A stretch of DNA of 64,000 nt from positions 62,001 to 126,000 of the forward strand of contig CAZHJW010000001.1 of the NCBI GenBank assembly GCA_964533265.1. The letters run 5' to 3'. This document shows, one piece after another, positions 1 through 9,257 of this stretch. The DNA comes from UBA1100 sp964533265 (GTDB taxonomy: Bacteria > Verrucomicrobiota > Verrucomicrobiia > Limisphaerales > UBA1100). Under the pieces are notes generated by a model. The model saw only the letters and a program-made list of their open reading frames with translations, did not search any database and was not told the origin of the DNA. A program made the position numbers and the translations under genes. Position 1 is the first letter of the stretch; each line of letters begins with the position of its first letter.

Positions 1-1073
1 CGTAGCGCTGTTCCTGGAATACGATATACATTGGGAAGCGGGGCACCTTTTATCGCGGCTTTGAGCAACAAGCCAAAGCGAAGAGGTTCTTTATTCGCAT
101 CATAAGGTTTGTTCACCCTCGCAACCACGCTAAGTGTCTGTGTCTGAGGGTCTACGTCTCCGTATATTCTAGTTAAATGCCCATTCCAACTGTGACGACC
201 GGAAACCAAAACAACCTCTGGTTTCGCTTGTTTTAACTCTTCCGACCTAAATCCAAGCAATTCGAAATCTTCCGAGGATAGCGGAACCTTAATCTCGCAG
301 TAATCTGTTTTTTGCAAGGTTAAGGCAGGAGTTGTAGAGGCAACTGAAGATCCTACGTCAATTGAGATGCGGCTAATTCTTGCATCGAACGGCGCAGCAA
401 CAATGCAACGGTCTATATCCAGCAATGCTTGATCCTTAATCGCCTCGGCTGCTTTCAATACTGCTTCGCCGGTTCGGGCTCTGATAGTTGCAGCACTTGC
501 CTGGGCCTTAGCAGAAGCTATCGCCGCTAGTGCTTCATTTATTTGTGGCTTTCTAACAAGCAGGTCAGGCGGGTCCCCTTTCCTTCCCAGCAACAGCCAT
601 TCCTGGTTTGCGGCTAATGCTTCTGCTTTTTCCCGAAACAATATTGCTTTAGCCTGAATCGCCTGGGCTTCTGAAGATTCAACTTGAGCAAATGAATTCG
701 TAATTGCCGCTTTAGCGGAGGCGATTTCCGATTCAGCTTTTTTCAAAGCCAGCTTGTAATCACTGCTATCTATCTCGTATAGCCTTTGCCCTTTATTAAC
801 CAAGGCACCCGAAAAAACCTTTTCCGACATTGAGACAATCCTGCCACTAACTTCCGGCCCAAATGCAATGGTTCGCCCCGGTTCGACAATCCCTTGAGAG
901 TGAATTAAGGGCACATAGATCTCAGGTTTGACAGGAATAACTTCAACAGTAGGGCGGAACGGCGCTACTATTTCCGGAGTAATTACTTTTCTGTTTTTCA
1001 GCAACCAAAAGGCACCTAAAGATCCGCTGCCAAGCATGATTAAAGGAAGGAGTATTTGGAGTGAACGCCTCAT
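1..1073 (-). CDS. RND efflux periplasmic adaptor (partial, 3' end off window)
   Basis: Membrane-fusion (HlyD/AcrA-like) subunit that would link an inner-membrane RND pump to an outer-membrane channel. Translating the minus strand from ATG 1073 gives an open frame of about 357 codons to the window edge. It has an N-terminal membrane anchor, a barrel-sandwich segment (FGPEVSGRI, KGQRLYEID), an Ala/Glu-rich coiled-coil hairpin, and a second half starting near AAPFDARIS. The ATG overlaps the stop of the upstream outer-membrane factor by four bases (ATGA), so the two are translationally coupled. The pump gene presumably follows beyond the left edge. Family assignment is firm; the substrate is unknown. 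Confidence 0.9.
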   Translation of the reverse strand, partial: MRRSLQILLPLIMLGSGSLGAFWLLKNRKVITPEIVAPFRPTVEVIPVKPEIYVPLIHSQGIVEPGRTIAFGPEVSGRIVSMSEKVFSGALVNKGQRLYEIDSSDYKLALKKAESEIASAKAAITNSFAQVESSEAQAIQAKAILFREKAEALAANQEWLLLGRKGDPPDLLVRKPQINEALAAIASAKAQASAATIRARTGEAVLKAAEAIKDQALLDIDRCIVAAPFDARISRISIDVGSSVASTTPALTLQKTDYCEIKVPLSSEDFELLGFRSEELKQAKPEVVLVSGRHSWNGHLTRIYGDVDPQTQTLSVVARVNKPYDANKEPLRFGLLLKAAIKGAPLPNVYRIPGTAL

Positions 1074-2479
1074 TTGCCACTTCTTTTGGTGTTAAAACCT
1101 CCACCTAAGGCAAGGTGTAGATCAACCCTATTATCCAGCTCTAGTTTATTAATAGTGGTTAAGTGCATCCTGGCTTCAATAAGCCTGTTTTGCGATTCAA
1201 TCAATTCATGCAAGGAACCTGTTCCAAGATTAAATCGATGTTTGGCAAGGGCTAGAAGATCGCTTGAGCCATTAACGACAGCCTTCTGATGCTTATGTTG
1301 TTCAGAGAGGTAAGCGCTTTTGTTAAGAGCGTTTTCCACTTCCCGAAAAGCATTCATGACAATATTCCGATGATGCAAAACTTTCTCTTCAGCCAGTAAT
1401 TTACTTTCGTTAACACGCTCTTTTCGCTCATCTCTCAGAAGTATATTTTGAGTAATGCTGCTGCCCATTACCCAGGTCAAAAAATTGCCATTAATTAAAT
1501 CCTTAAGCTGATTGCTGGAAGTTCCCGCAGAATTGGTGAGAAATACTTGAGGCAATAACCCGGCTTTACTTTCAGCTATACGAGCATCTGCGGCCCTTAT
1601 ACGAAATACTGAGGCAGCTATGTCAGGTCGACGCGTCAATATATGGGAGGGAACACCTATCGGGATAGTTTCAGGCATTCTCGGCAAGGTCTCAGCATGA
1701 GCTATTCGACCGCTAGGGTATCGGCCTAATATGATTTCGAGGGCACGGGCAAAATGGTCTTCACGCAATAGGTATTCATTGAATTGCGCTGTCACGCTGG
1801 CTAAATTCGTTTCAGACATACGTATATCCGACGCAGCTCCACGTCCAAGTTGATATCTTACCCCGGTCTGCTCTTTGACTATCTTAGCTGTTTGGATCAG
1901 CTCCTTGGCCAGAGAGGTTTGAATCCTAGCTTCACATAATAACAACCAACTCTTAACTACTTGAGCCGCCAAAGAATGCCGCACCGCTGAATGATCCATT
2001 TCGTTAGCTGAGAATGTAAGGCGAGCTGTTTTTTGGCTCGATCTAATGCGACCCCATAAGTCCATTTCCCATATAGTGCTTAAATTAAGGCTATAACTTT
2101 CGGATCGAGAGCTCATGATATCTTGCCCGCCAAAAGGCAGCCCAATAAAGTTACTTTTTTTCTTTTCGCCACCGACAGATAAGCTCACTTGAGGTCTTGA
2201 GGAAAAATTTGAAAGTGATGATTGCACGCGTGCTAGTTCTAATCTTTTTGCCGACCTCTTCAGGTCAGTATTTTTCCTTAGCGCCTCATTCACTAAAGCT
2301 GACAACTGTTCATCGTTGAAATGAATCCACCATTTTTCAGTAATGGAATTATTATTGTCTGAAGGAATGGACCAGTTGTCGGGTGCCTTTACTGATAGTT
2401 CAGAAAGGAAATTTTCTGGACTTTGACACCCCATAAGTATCAAGAGAAAAGGAGCCAGGCCTAACAACAAACTTTTCAT
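1070..2479 (-). CDS. Outer-membrane efflux lipoprotein (TolC/NodT family)
   Basis: Outer-membrane channel of a tripartite efflux system, 469 aa, the usual length for the NodT family. The N-terminus is a lipoprotein signal with lipobox LMGC (Cys at about residue 18), so the protein is probably lipid-anchored. The two OEP repeats are visible: a first half with Ala/Glu/Arg-rich helices and a second starting near LTRRPDIAASVFRIRAADA, typical of the family. It lies between tetR (junction TGATG) and the adaptor (junction ATGA), which makes one operon tetR-OMF-adaptor. Substrate cannot be inferred. Confidence 0.93.
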   Translation of the reverse strand: MKSLLLGLAPFLLILMGCQSPENFLSELSVKAPDNWSIPSDNNNSITEKWWIHFNDEQLSALVNEALRKNTDLKRSAKRLELARVQSSLSNFSSRPQVSLSVGGEKKKSNFIGLPFGGQDIMSSRSESYSLNLSTIWEMDLWGRIRSSQKTARLTFSANEMDHSAVRHSLAAQVVKSWLLLCEARIQTSLAKELIQTAKIVKEQTGVRYQLGRGAASDIRMSETNLASVTAQFNEYLLREDHFARALEIILGRYPSGRIAHAETLPRMPETIPIGVPSHILTRRPDIAASVFRIRAADARIAESKAGLLPQVFLTNSAGTSSNQLKDLINGNFLTWVMGSSITQNILLRDERKERVNESKLLAEEKVLHHRNIVMNAFREVENALNKSAYLSEQHKHQKAVVNGSSDLLALAKHRFNLGTGSLHELIESQNRLIEARMHLTTINKLELDNRVDLHLALGGGFNTKRSGK

Positions 2480-3108
2480 CAGCGTGCTTTAAGCCCAGCA
2501 GTTAAAAAAACAACCAGTCGGCTGATGATTCCTTCGGTGTCGTCCGGATCACAAATGCCGCCTGACACACTGCTGATTCGTTCTGAATCGGCCATAGTGT
2601 GAGCCATGGCACCAACCAGAAAATGTAATCTCCAAAAAAAATCAATAGGCTCTAGATTTGGCAAGGCTCTTTTTAGAGCGGGCATGAATTTGGTTAGAAC
2701 AGTTTCGAATTGTCTTGTAAGTAAGGCTTGAATTTTGTCATCGGGCTCAAGTACTAACCTGCCTAAAAGCTTCATGAAGAGAGTTCCTCCTTTATCCGGA
2801 TTCCGGCTCAACCTCAATGCCGGCCCAACTAATGCCTCGATAATTTTAGGTAAAGATACAACACCGCTCTTCGACCGTCTTTCGTATTCTTCCAATAGAG
2901 CCAGCCGTTCAGCGTTTAATGGAATAAGTCGGCGCGACATGACGGACTCCAAAACGTTTTCTTTGCTTCCAAAATGATAATGAATAGCTGCTAAATTGAC
3001 CTTAGCCCGTCCTGTGATCTCCCTTATGGAGGTAGCTGACACACCGTGCATTGCAAACAGGTGTTCTGCAGCATCGATAATATTTGTTTTAGTGTCGGTC
3101 TCCGGCAT
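2479..3108 (-). CDS. TetR/AcrR-family repressor of the efflux operon
   Basis: A 209-aa TetR-family regulator. The N-terminal helix-turn-helix is clear (TSIREITGRAKVNLAAIHYHF, about residues 26-46), and the ligand-binding half is all-helical. It is the first gene of the efflux operon and ends in a one-base overlap with the outer-membrane factor. An inverted repeat just upstream (3116-3140) is a candidate operator, so autorepression relieved by a pump substrate is the likely logic. That is inference from family behaviour; the inducer is not predictable. Confidence 0.92.
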   Translation of the reverse strand: MPETDTKTNIIDAAEHLFAMHGVSATSIREITGRAKVNLAAIHYHFGSKENVLESVMSRRLIPLNAERLALLEEYERRSKSGVVSLPKIIEALVGPALRLSRNPDKGGTLFMKLLGRLVLEPDDKIQALLTRQFETVLTKFMPALKRALPNLEPIDFFWRLHFLVGAMAHTMADSERISSVSGGICDPDDTEGIISRLVVFLTAGLKAR

Positions 3109-3113
3109 AAGAA

Positions 3114-3140
3114 TAAAACGTTCGTTTAAATAAAACGTTT
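3114..3140. promoter_or_regulatory. Candidate TetR operator
   Basis: Six to thirty-two bases upstream of the tetR start lie two related elements: AAACG-TT-CGTTT (3116-3127, 5-bp arms) and the perfect palindrome AAACGTTT (3133-3140). They share a direct repeat ATAAAACGTT. Pairs of such palindromes next to a TetR gene are usual autorepressor sites. Binding by this TetR is inference. Confidence 0.5.
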
Positions 3141-3192
3141 AATTATTCCAGAGCAATTGATTTGTCAATTTTTAAAGAAGGGGTTTTCTGTG

Positions 3193-4134
3193 TTAACTTA
3201 GAATGTCGCCTGCTTGAAGAGGGAAGCCGTTTAAGAATTCCGAAGCTGTCAATATTTTAGAGCCATGTCTTTGGAGAGTTTTAAGAAGAAGTGATTGATG
3301 TCCGCATCCGATGGTAATCCCCGTCTTATCGACTTTGAGCACATGCCCCGGCTTGCCAGAGCAATGAACGACCTCAGCAGAAATAATTTTGATCAAGCGT
3401 CTGTTCTTAGCCGGAAGATATGAAAAAATACCTGGCCAAGGCATTAAAGCCCTTAGCCTTAGGTGAATTTGCGATGCCGGCAGGCGCCAATCTACTAGCC
3501 CATCCTCTTTGGATATTTTTCTGGCGTAAGTCGCCAAGGAACCATCTTGGCTTAAAGCCGATAATTGCCCTTTTAAATACCGCGGGAGTTGCTCTCGAAG
3601 GATGTCCGCTCCTATGGCAGAAATCCGATCATGAAGATCTGCGGCCGTGTCATTTGTTGAAATAGGGGTCTTTACCACTGAGAGGATGTCACCCGTATCC
3701 AGTCCAGCATCCATTTTCATTAGACACGCGCCTGTTTCAACGTCCCCGTTTAGAATCGCCCACTGAATAGGTGCGGCTCCTCGATGACGAGGAAGGAGTG
3801 AGGCGTGCACGTTTACAGCTCCAAATTTAGGCGTATTCAAAATGCTAGGCGGGAGAATCTGGCCATAAGCCATTACCACAATTAGATCCGCCTTCAACTC
3901 ATTCAGCTCATTTAGTACGGTCTCGTTGCCGATCTTTTCGGGCTGGAGAACGCTTAACCCCAGCTGGCAGGCTAGTTTCTTAACCGGAGTCGGTTCAATT
4001 GTTTTCCCGCGGCCTACGTGCCGATCCGGCTGGGATACGACTCCCACCACTTCACACTCAGTTAATTGGTGGAGTGCTTGCAGTGGACAGCACGCAATCT
4101 GAGGTGTGCCCATATATACGGTCCTGCATGGCAT
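3193..4134 (-). CDS. fmt: Methionyl-tRNA formyltransferase
   Basis: Formylates initiator Met-tRNA using 10-formyl-tetrahydrofolate; 313 aa, normal length. The formyltransferase domain has the family signature SLLPRHRGAAPIQWAI with the catalytic His, and the Asp of DTGDI follows. The C-terminal OB-like domain covers about residues 205-313. It begins 11 bases after the adenylate-kinase-like gene and is the last gene of a minus-strand run. There is no def (peptide deformylase) beside it, although that is a common neighbour in other bacteria. Confidence 0.95.
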   Translation of the reverse strand: MPCRTVYMGTPQIACCPLQALHQLTECEVVGVVSQPDRHVGRGKTIEPTPVKKLACQLGLSVLQPEKIGNETVLNELNELKADLIVVMAYGQILPPSILNTPKFGAVNVHASLLPRHRGAAPIQWAILNGDVETGACLMKMDAGLDTGDILSVVKTPISTNDTAADLHDRISAIGADILREQLPRYLKGQLSALSQDGSLATYARKISKEDGLVDWRLPASQIHLRLRALMPWPGIFSYLPAKNRRLIKIISAEVVHCSGKPGHVLKVDKTGITIGCGHQSLLLKTLQRHGSKILTASEFLNGFPLQAGDILS

Positions 4135-4145
4135 CAGACATCAAA

Positions 4146-4733
4146 TTACAGCGTAGATATTGAATCCAGGATATCTTTCAAGACACGTATCGGCGGTTGA
4201 TCCGCGTTAACATTGTGAACGAGATTTGCGGGGATCGCGTCCATTACCGACCGAGTTTCTTCTTCGTATGTTTCAAAACGATGCTTTATAACTTCGAGAT
4301 TTGCATCATCAAGTCGGCTTTCAATCAAAGCACGCCTTTGAATACGCTCAATCATTTGCTGTTTGTCTCGGCACGTAAGGTGCAATAATGCTAGAACTTC
4401 AATATAGTCCTCCATCATTTCTATTTGATGTCGGTTCCTCGGGATGCCATCGAGTAATAAAATATCATGATCCGGCTGGAAACTCCCCTTCACAGTGGCG
4501 CTCTCCATTTTTTTTTGCCACAAGGTGATGGTGAATTCATCAGGAACCAGCTCTCCACGACTGGAATAATCCAAAAAAGTTTTCCCGAGAGGGTCTTCTG
4601 GCCGTAAATTTCTAAAGGCATCGCCGCTGGCAAAATAATACCAGTTGGGGATTTGTTCCAAAATCCGACCTTGAGTGCCTTTGCCAGCACCAGGTGCTCC
4701 AAACAATAAAACTGCTCTTATTTTATTACTCAT
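4146..4733 (-). CDS. Adenylate kinase-like nucleoside monophosphate kinase
   Basis: A 195-aa P-loop kinase of the adenylate kinase family. It carries the Walker A loop GAPGAGKGTQ (about residues 12-21), the NMP-binding segment ASGDAFRNL, the DGIPRNRHQ motif (DGFPR in canonical Adk) and a short lid ending in ESRLDD. The lid is too short for the zinc-type insertion. The divergent DGIPRN motif suggests either a paralogue of the housekeeping Adk or a diverged adk; I cannot tell which without the rest of the genome. Its start overlaps the unknown membrane gene upstream (ATGA), so the two are coupled. Confidence 0.85.
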   Translation of the reverse strand: MSNKIRAVLLFGAPGAGKGTQGRILEQIPNWYYFASGDAFRNLRPEDPLGKTFLDYSSRGELVPDEFTITLWQKKMESATVKGSFQPDHDILLLDGIPRNRHQIEMMEDYIEVLALLHLTCRDKQQMIERIQRRALIESRLDDANLEVIKHRFETYEEETRSVMDAIPANLVHNVNADQPPIRVLKDILDSISTL

Positions 4734-5923
4734 TGCGAAATGCCCGCTTCCACCCGCACCTCTTCAATTAATTTATATTCGATTGGTTCTTCGACCCACT
4801 CGTGTCCCTGAGGGTACACGACTGATAATGATTCAGGGTCCAACCTTGATATGTGATGCACCGGGTAGATCACTTCGGGTGTTTGTATGACTAGCGATTT
4901 ACCTAGCGTTGGCGACGCTTGATAAAATCGGCTAAAATATTCTGAAAAAAAACGGTCACTAAAATGGGTTTCATTATGATGATAACGCTCCATGACGACA
5001 GGGCCTTCCACCTCTCCAGTGGCTGCTGTTATTTCTTCGATATGGGTTTCTTCCGGCTGCATCTTGTAATCATCTGCAACAGTTCCAACCACGGCAGTTG
5101 CTCCAAGTAAAAAACGGTCATTTGCCTCAGCCATGGCTTGGGCATGAGCTTCAGCCGGGTCAGGTAAAAGTAATACTATGAGTGGTATTATGATTGGAAA
5201 TAACGCCGAAAGGATACAGATTGCTTTGACAGGCCGATGGCGAAAAGCTGCTATTTCATGCCCAGAGTAAGCACTCAGACCTGATAGAATTAGAAGAAAA
5301 AAAAGGCCGCCCGGGCTCATCCAATTAATTGGACTCAATCTGCTGACAGGAGGAGCGGAAACAGAAGGGCCGGGCAGAATGTTGAAATCAACTTCCTGAT
5401 TACCACTCGCTCCACTGCGCGAAGCGCTTTTAGCATTGCCATCTGCGGTTACGGTTTTTGGATGAAAACGATGAATCCGCATTGGCTTGTGCGGTAAAAT
5501 TTCCTGTGCTGGACTAACTGGTAGAATCGGGTTGAAGGCTGGCGGTGCAACTGGAGCTTGGGCTGGCGGTGCAACTGGAGCTTGGGCTGGCGGTGCATCC
5601 TTCGGGGATAGGGCTAAAATCTCGGCTCTGATAAAATCAAGAAACAAGAGCCTGGTTTGGGCATCCTTCTGGATAAACGCTCGTTCTGCAGGCAATTGAG
5701 CCAACAGCGCTGAATACCCCTTCATTGAGAATTCGCTCCAACTGTAGCGAGTGTAATCTGCTTGGCCAGGCTTCAGCCTAAAAACAATCCCTTTATCATT
5801 GATAGAGGCTATGCCAACGGCGCTTACGGGCGTTCGGTCACCGGTAAGGGCAAACTGCAATGCACCCCAAGCCGCAGGAACCCAGCCGAGCATGATGAGA
5901 ATAATGAAAAACTTCCCCCTCAA
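4730..5923 (-). CDS. Unknown signal-peptide protein with two membrane segments
   Basis: I do not recognise this 397-aa protein. It has a signal peptide (about 1-20, ending AAWG), a predicted beta-rich extracytoplasmic region (21-110), a Pro/Ala linker with PPAQAPVA repeats, and two hydrophobic segments around residues 206-222 and 236-255. A polar C-terminal domain of about 130 residues is rich in Glu, His and Tyr. The apparent start is TTG; an in-frame ATG at codon 11 would shorten the signal peptide, so the start is uncertain. It sits between nnr and the adenylate-kinase-like gene, overlapping the latter by ATGA. A role at the membrane is all that can be said. Confidence 0.75.
   Translation of the reverse strand: MRGKFFIILIMLGWVPAAWGALQFALTGDRTPVSAVGIASINDKGIVFRLKPGQADYTRYSWSEFSMKGYSALLAQLPAERAFIQKDAQTRLLFLDFIRAEILALSPKDAPPAQAPVAPPAQAPVAPPAFNPILPVSPAQEILPHKPMRIHRFHPKTVTADGNAKSASRSGASGNQEVDFNILPGPSVSAPPVSRLSPINWMSPGGLFFLLILSGLSAYSGHEIAAFRHRPVKAICILSALFPIIIPLIVLLLPDPAEAHAQAMAEANDRFLLGATAVVGTVADDYKMQPEETHIEEITAATGEVEGPVVMERYHHNETHFSDRFFSEYFSRFYQASPTLGKSLVIQTPEVIYPVHHISRLDPESLSVVYPQGHEWVEEPIEYKLIEEVRVEAGISQ
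5537..5597. repeat. 24-bp tandem repeat inside coding sequence
   Basis: A 24-base unit beginning GGCTGGCGGTGCAACTGG occurs twice in full (5537-5560, 5561-5584) and once in part (5585-5597). It encodes the Pro/Ala-rich PPAQAPVA linker of the unknown membrane protein. Copy number may vary between strains because the unit is a multiple of three. Confidence 0.9.
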
Positions 5924-5957
5924 ACCTTAAAAATAATGTCATATTTATAACATTACA

Positions 5958-7370
5958 TCAATGAAATTCATTATGTCCTAGTTCTTGGATTAATTCATTC
6001 ATTCCCCAATAAGAGTTTGATCTGTCAAGAATGTCGGCGCAGCGCCCGTGTTTCCACACGCTGTACGCTGAGGCTTGGATTGTTTTGTTGTTAAACGCAG
6101 GCTGTGCCATGAGGCCAGCCAAGTAGCCAGCCAATACATCACCGCTCCCGCCCTGAGCTAAGCCTTCATTGCCAGTTGAATTAATCAGAACCGGGCCTTG
6201 GGCTTGTGTTATAATTGTATGCCTTCCCTTCAGAAGGACTGTTGCTTTATAGAGGGCGGCTAAATCGCGTGACGATTTCACTCGCTCTCTCTGGACTTGT
6301 TCTGCAGACATTCCTAGCAGACGGCCGGCTTCACCAGGGTGTGGGGTGATAATCCTAGGTGAATCACTTGCTCCATTATTTAATGGAATCCAATCTAGGG
6401 CCGTGGCATCTACAATAATTGGTTTTTCAAATTCCTCCCATAGATTACGCGCCAGCATCTTAAGGCTGTCATCGACATTGGGGCCAGCCAGCCCGGGGCC
6501 AATGAGTATTGCTGAACTTTGATTGAGGGCATTGACACATTCTGTTCCCCACGGGTGAACCATTACACTCTGAAGATGAGAGGCAACCGCTTCATATGAC
6601 GGGGTGAAGACACTTACCAATCCGGGTCGTGCTCGAAGGGCTGAACGTGCGCTTAGCACGGCAGCCCCGTGGTATCCTATTGATCCAGAAATAATAGCTA
6701 AATGGCCGTAATCACCCTTATGAGAAGCAGGGTCTCGTTCAGGGAGTGCCGAATGCATATCTGACTCGGTAAGCCAGAATGCATCGGATTCAGGGAGTTG
6801 TTCCGATAACCCGATGTTGGCAGCGACATGGAGAGTTCCCACATATTTTGCGGACTCATCCGAAATTAAACCGTGTTTGGGTGCCCCAAAAGTCAATGTT
6901 GTTTGCGCTATTATTGCCGCGCCACAAACCCTGCCATAGTCCGCCTCTAATCCGGAAGGACAGTCAACAGAAAGAACTGGTGAATCTGATTCATTCACCA
7001 GAGCAATCAGACGAGTCCAATCAGCATCCAGATCTCGGTTTAGTCCGATTCCGAACAGTCCATCAACAATTAATGCCGGGCGCCTCTGCAGTGTTTGCTC
7101 AAGTTTACTGAAGGCATCACGAGGACCTGTGACGACTATGAGTGAAGCATCGCGATCCCTAAGTTGTTCAGATGCAATTCGGGTATCACCCCCATTGCCC
7201 CCCTTCCCCGCTAGTAAAAGTATGAAATCTCCTGGTTCGGTTGATAAGTGAATGGCTTTTGAAAGGCAAATGCCTGCCTTCTTCATCACAGCACCTGGGT
7301 CAACCCCTTCACCCCAAGTTCGCTCCTCCCAATCTCGCATCTGCGAGACGGAAATGACCGGTAACGGCAT
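5958..7370 (-). CDS. nnr: Bifunctional NAD(P)HX epimerase/dehydratase
   Basis: Repairs hydrated NAD(P)H: the N-terminal YjeF_N domain epimerises NAD(P)HX and the C-terminal kinase-fold domain dehydrates it with ADP or ATP. The 470-aa length fits the fused form. Visible motifs are GKGGNGGD (N-terminal nucleotide site), DGLFGIGLNR, SVDCPSGL, then KGDYGHLAIISGSIGYHGAA and NEGLAQGGSGDVLAG with the catalytic Asp of the dehydratase. It starts 3 bases after the msrP stop and is probably cotranscribed with it. Confidence 0.95.
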   Translation of the reverse strand: MPLPVISVSQMRDWEERTWGEGVDPGAVMKKAGICLSKAIHLSTEPGDFILLLAGKGGNGGDTRIASEQLRDRDASLIVVTGPRDAFSKLEQTLQRRPALIVDGLFGIGLNRDLDADWTRLIALVNESDSPVLSVDCPSGLEADYGRVCGAAIIAQTTLTFGAPKHGLISDESAKYVGTLHVAANIGLSEQLPESDAFWLTESDMHSALPERDPASHKGDYGHLAIISGSIGYHGAAVLSARSALRARPGLVSVFTPSYEAVASHLQSVMVHPWGTECVNALNQSSAILIGPGLAGPNVDDSLKMLARNLWEEFEKPIIVDATALDWIPLNNGASDSPRIITPHPGEAGRLLGMSAEQVQRERVKSSRDLAALYKATVLLKGRHTIITQAQGPVLINSTGNEGLAQGGSGDVLAGYLAGLMAQPAFNNKTIQASAYSVWKHGRCADILDRSNSYWGMNELIQELGHNEFH

Positions 7371-7373
7371 TAC

Positions 7374-8315
7374 TTATTTGTACAATCCGGCTACTTGAGC
7401 ATAGCCGTTGTATTTTATCGTTTTTACGCGCACCGGATTAGGGCCAATCATTCTCTCACTAGCTTGCGACCAACGTGGATGCGGCAAAGCAGGGTCCACG
7501 TTGGATTCAAAGGGGTATTCTTTTGGGGCCAGAGAATGCCAGAGCGTGTTCGGTTGTTTGGCTGTGAATTCAATTTTAACTATACTCTTGATACTCTTGT
7601 ATCCGTATTTCCACGGAACTACTAAGCGGAGAGGTGCCCCATTTTGTTTAGGTAGGGGTTCGCCGTAGATTCCCGTAGCCATAAAACTAAGATCATTCAT
7701 CGCTTCATCTAGACGCAGGCCTTCTGTATATGGCCACGGATATTGAGGGAGTCTGGCGAAGCCCGGCATTTCTTTAGGCTTCATTGCTGTGTAGAACTTA
7801 ACGTACTTCGCCTCTTTTTTTGGCCCCGCCATCTTTAGGAGCTTGTTGAGCTGGTACCCTGTCCACGGGACAATCATTGACCATGCCTCCACACACCGAA
7901 ACCTATATACGCGCTCTTCCAGTCCGATCTTTGTCATCATTTCGCGCGAGTCAAATTTGAATGGTTTTTCACACAAGCCCACTACGTCCACCTGCCATGG
8001 ATCTGTTATAAATTTGTCTACTAGAAAGCGAACATATTCCTTGTTGGTGGAGAATTCATAAAAGTTATTGTAGCCGGTAGCCCATCTCTTATTGGTGAGC
8101 ACTACTCGTGGGTTGAATTTCTTGTTTCGCTTGGCGGGGAATAATTTCGGGGATGCAGCCGCGTTAAGTTGATGACCCAGCGACACGCCTCCAAGACCAG
8201 CTCCGAGGCCAAGTTCTTTAATAAAACATCGCCGGTTGCGATATTCCTTTATTGGTGTAATTTCCTTTTCGTGCAGCTGCCAGTTAGGTCTGATTATGAC
8301 GTTCGCCATGTACAC
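7374..8315 (-). CDS. msrP: MsrP-like molybdopterin oxidoreductase (YedY family)
   Basis: Catalytic subunit of a periplasmic protein methionine-sulfoxide reductase, 313 aa. A twin-arginine motif (NRRCFIKELG, R28-R29) precedes a hydrophobic stretch, so Tat export of the folded Mo-cofactor protein is expected. The cofactor-ligand Cys lies in RFRCVEAWSM (C141), a hallmark of YedY. No msrQ haem-membrane partner follows; nnr does. The window also encodes FdhD and MsrA, but the Mo-cofactor pathway itself is not seen here. Family assignment is firm; the substrate is inferred from the family. Confidence 0.9.
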   Translation of the reverse strand: MYMANVIIRPNWQLHEKEITPIKEYRNRRCFIKELGLGAGLGGVSLGHQLNAAASPKLFPAKRNKKFNPRVVLTNKRWATGYNNFYEFSTNKEYVRFLVDKFITDPWQVDVVGLCEKPFKFDSREMMTKIGLEERVYRFRCVEAWSMIVPWTGYQLNKLLKMAGPKKEAKYVKFYTAMKPKEMPGFARLPQYPWPYTEGLRLDEAMNDLSFMATGIYGEPLPKQNGAPLRLVVPWKYGYKSIKSIVKIEFTAKQPNTLWHSLAPKEYPFESNVDPALPHPRWSQASERMIGPNPVRVKTIKYNGYAQVAGLYK

Positions 8316-8408
8316 AATATGGCTTATAATTTGTGAATTGGCACGCCTTTTCTGTTAAATGAATGAATTGTCGTTGCCATCAACTCAACTGCATTACAAG
8401 AATGCCGT

Positions 8409-9257
8409 GTGCCTGAACTCTCTGGTGAATACATCCGTTTACACGTAGCTAACGCTTTAGCAGAAGACATTGGATCCGGCGATGTAACTACCAATGCATT
8501 AATTCCTGCAGATCATCAAAGTGAGGCTCGCATAATAGCTCGCGAAGATATTGTTTTATGCGGGGTATCACTAGCTCTGGCGGTGTTTCAGGAACTGGAT
8601 CCTCATTGCGAAATTCACCAAATCAAAAAAGACAGCCACCAAGTTAATCAGGGGGATAATGTTATGTCCATCACCGCCTCAACAAGGGCGCTACTAACTG
8701 GCGAGCGCACGGCCTTGAATTTCATCCAAAGAATGTCCGGCATCGCCACCATTGCTGCTCTTTATGTTAATGAAGTCCGTGATTCGAATGCCTTGATCTT
8801 CGATACACGAAAAACCACTCCTGGATGGAGGCTGCTAGAAAAGTATGCAGCCCATTGCGGGGGTGCGCAAAATCACAGACATGGGTTAGACGATATGGTC
8901 ATGATCAAGGACAACCATTTGGCGTCAATGGGTGGTTCCAACCAGATTGCTAGAGCAATTGAAACAACTCAAAAACACGCCCCGGAACTTAAGGTTGAGG
9001 TTGAGGCGGACACGGTTTCCCAAGCCAAGCAGGCAGCGGATGCTGGAGCCGATATCGTTTTGCTGGATAATATGACGCTCGGCGAATTGCGAAGAGCCGT
9101 TTCAGTCGTCGATAACCGCTCCCAAACCGAAGCTAGTGGCGGTATCAGCTTAAGGGATATAAAGGAAATTGCCAGTATTGGAGTAAACCGTATCTCGGTC
9201 GGGGCAATAACTCACTCAGCCCCTGCGGTTGATATTTCGATGGAAATTAAGAATTGA
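8409..9257 (+). CDS. nadC: Nicotinate-nucleotide pyrophosphorylase (carboxylating)
   Basis: Converts quinolinate and PRPP to nicotinate mononucleotide in de novo NAD synthesis; 282 aa, normal length. The family signature TRKTTPGWRLLEKYA with the quinolinate-binding Arg and Lys residues is intact, as are the LLDNM and ISVGAIT barrel motifs. The start is GTG; the ATG at 8402 runs into a stop after four codons in another frame. It heads a tight plus-strand run with birA, coaX, trpA and manC, giving a cofactor-biosynthesis flavour to the operon. Confidence 0.96.
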   Translation: MPELSGEYIRLHVANALAEDIGSGDVTTNALIPADHQSEARIIAREDIVLCGVSLALAVFQELDPHCEIHQIKKDSHQVNQGDNVMSITASTRALLTGERTALNFIQRMSGIATIAALYVNEVRDSNALIFDTRKTTPGWRLLEKYAAHCGGAQNHRHGLDDMVMIKDNHLASMGGSNQIARAIETTQKHAPELKVEVEADTVSQAKQAADAGADIVLLDNMTLGELRRAVSVVDNRSQTEASGGISLRDIKEIASIGVNRISVGAITHSAPAVDISMEIKN

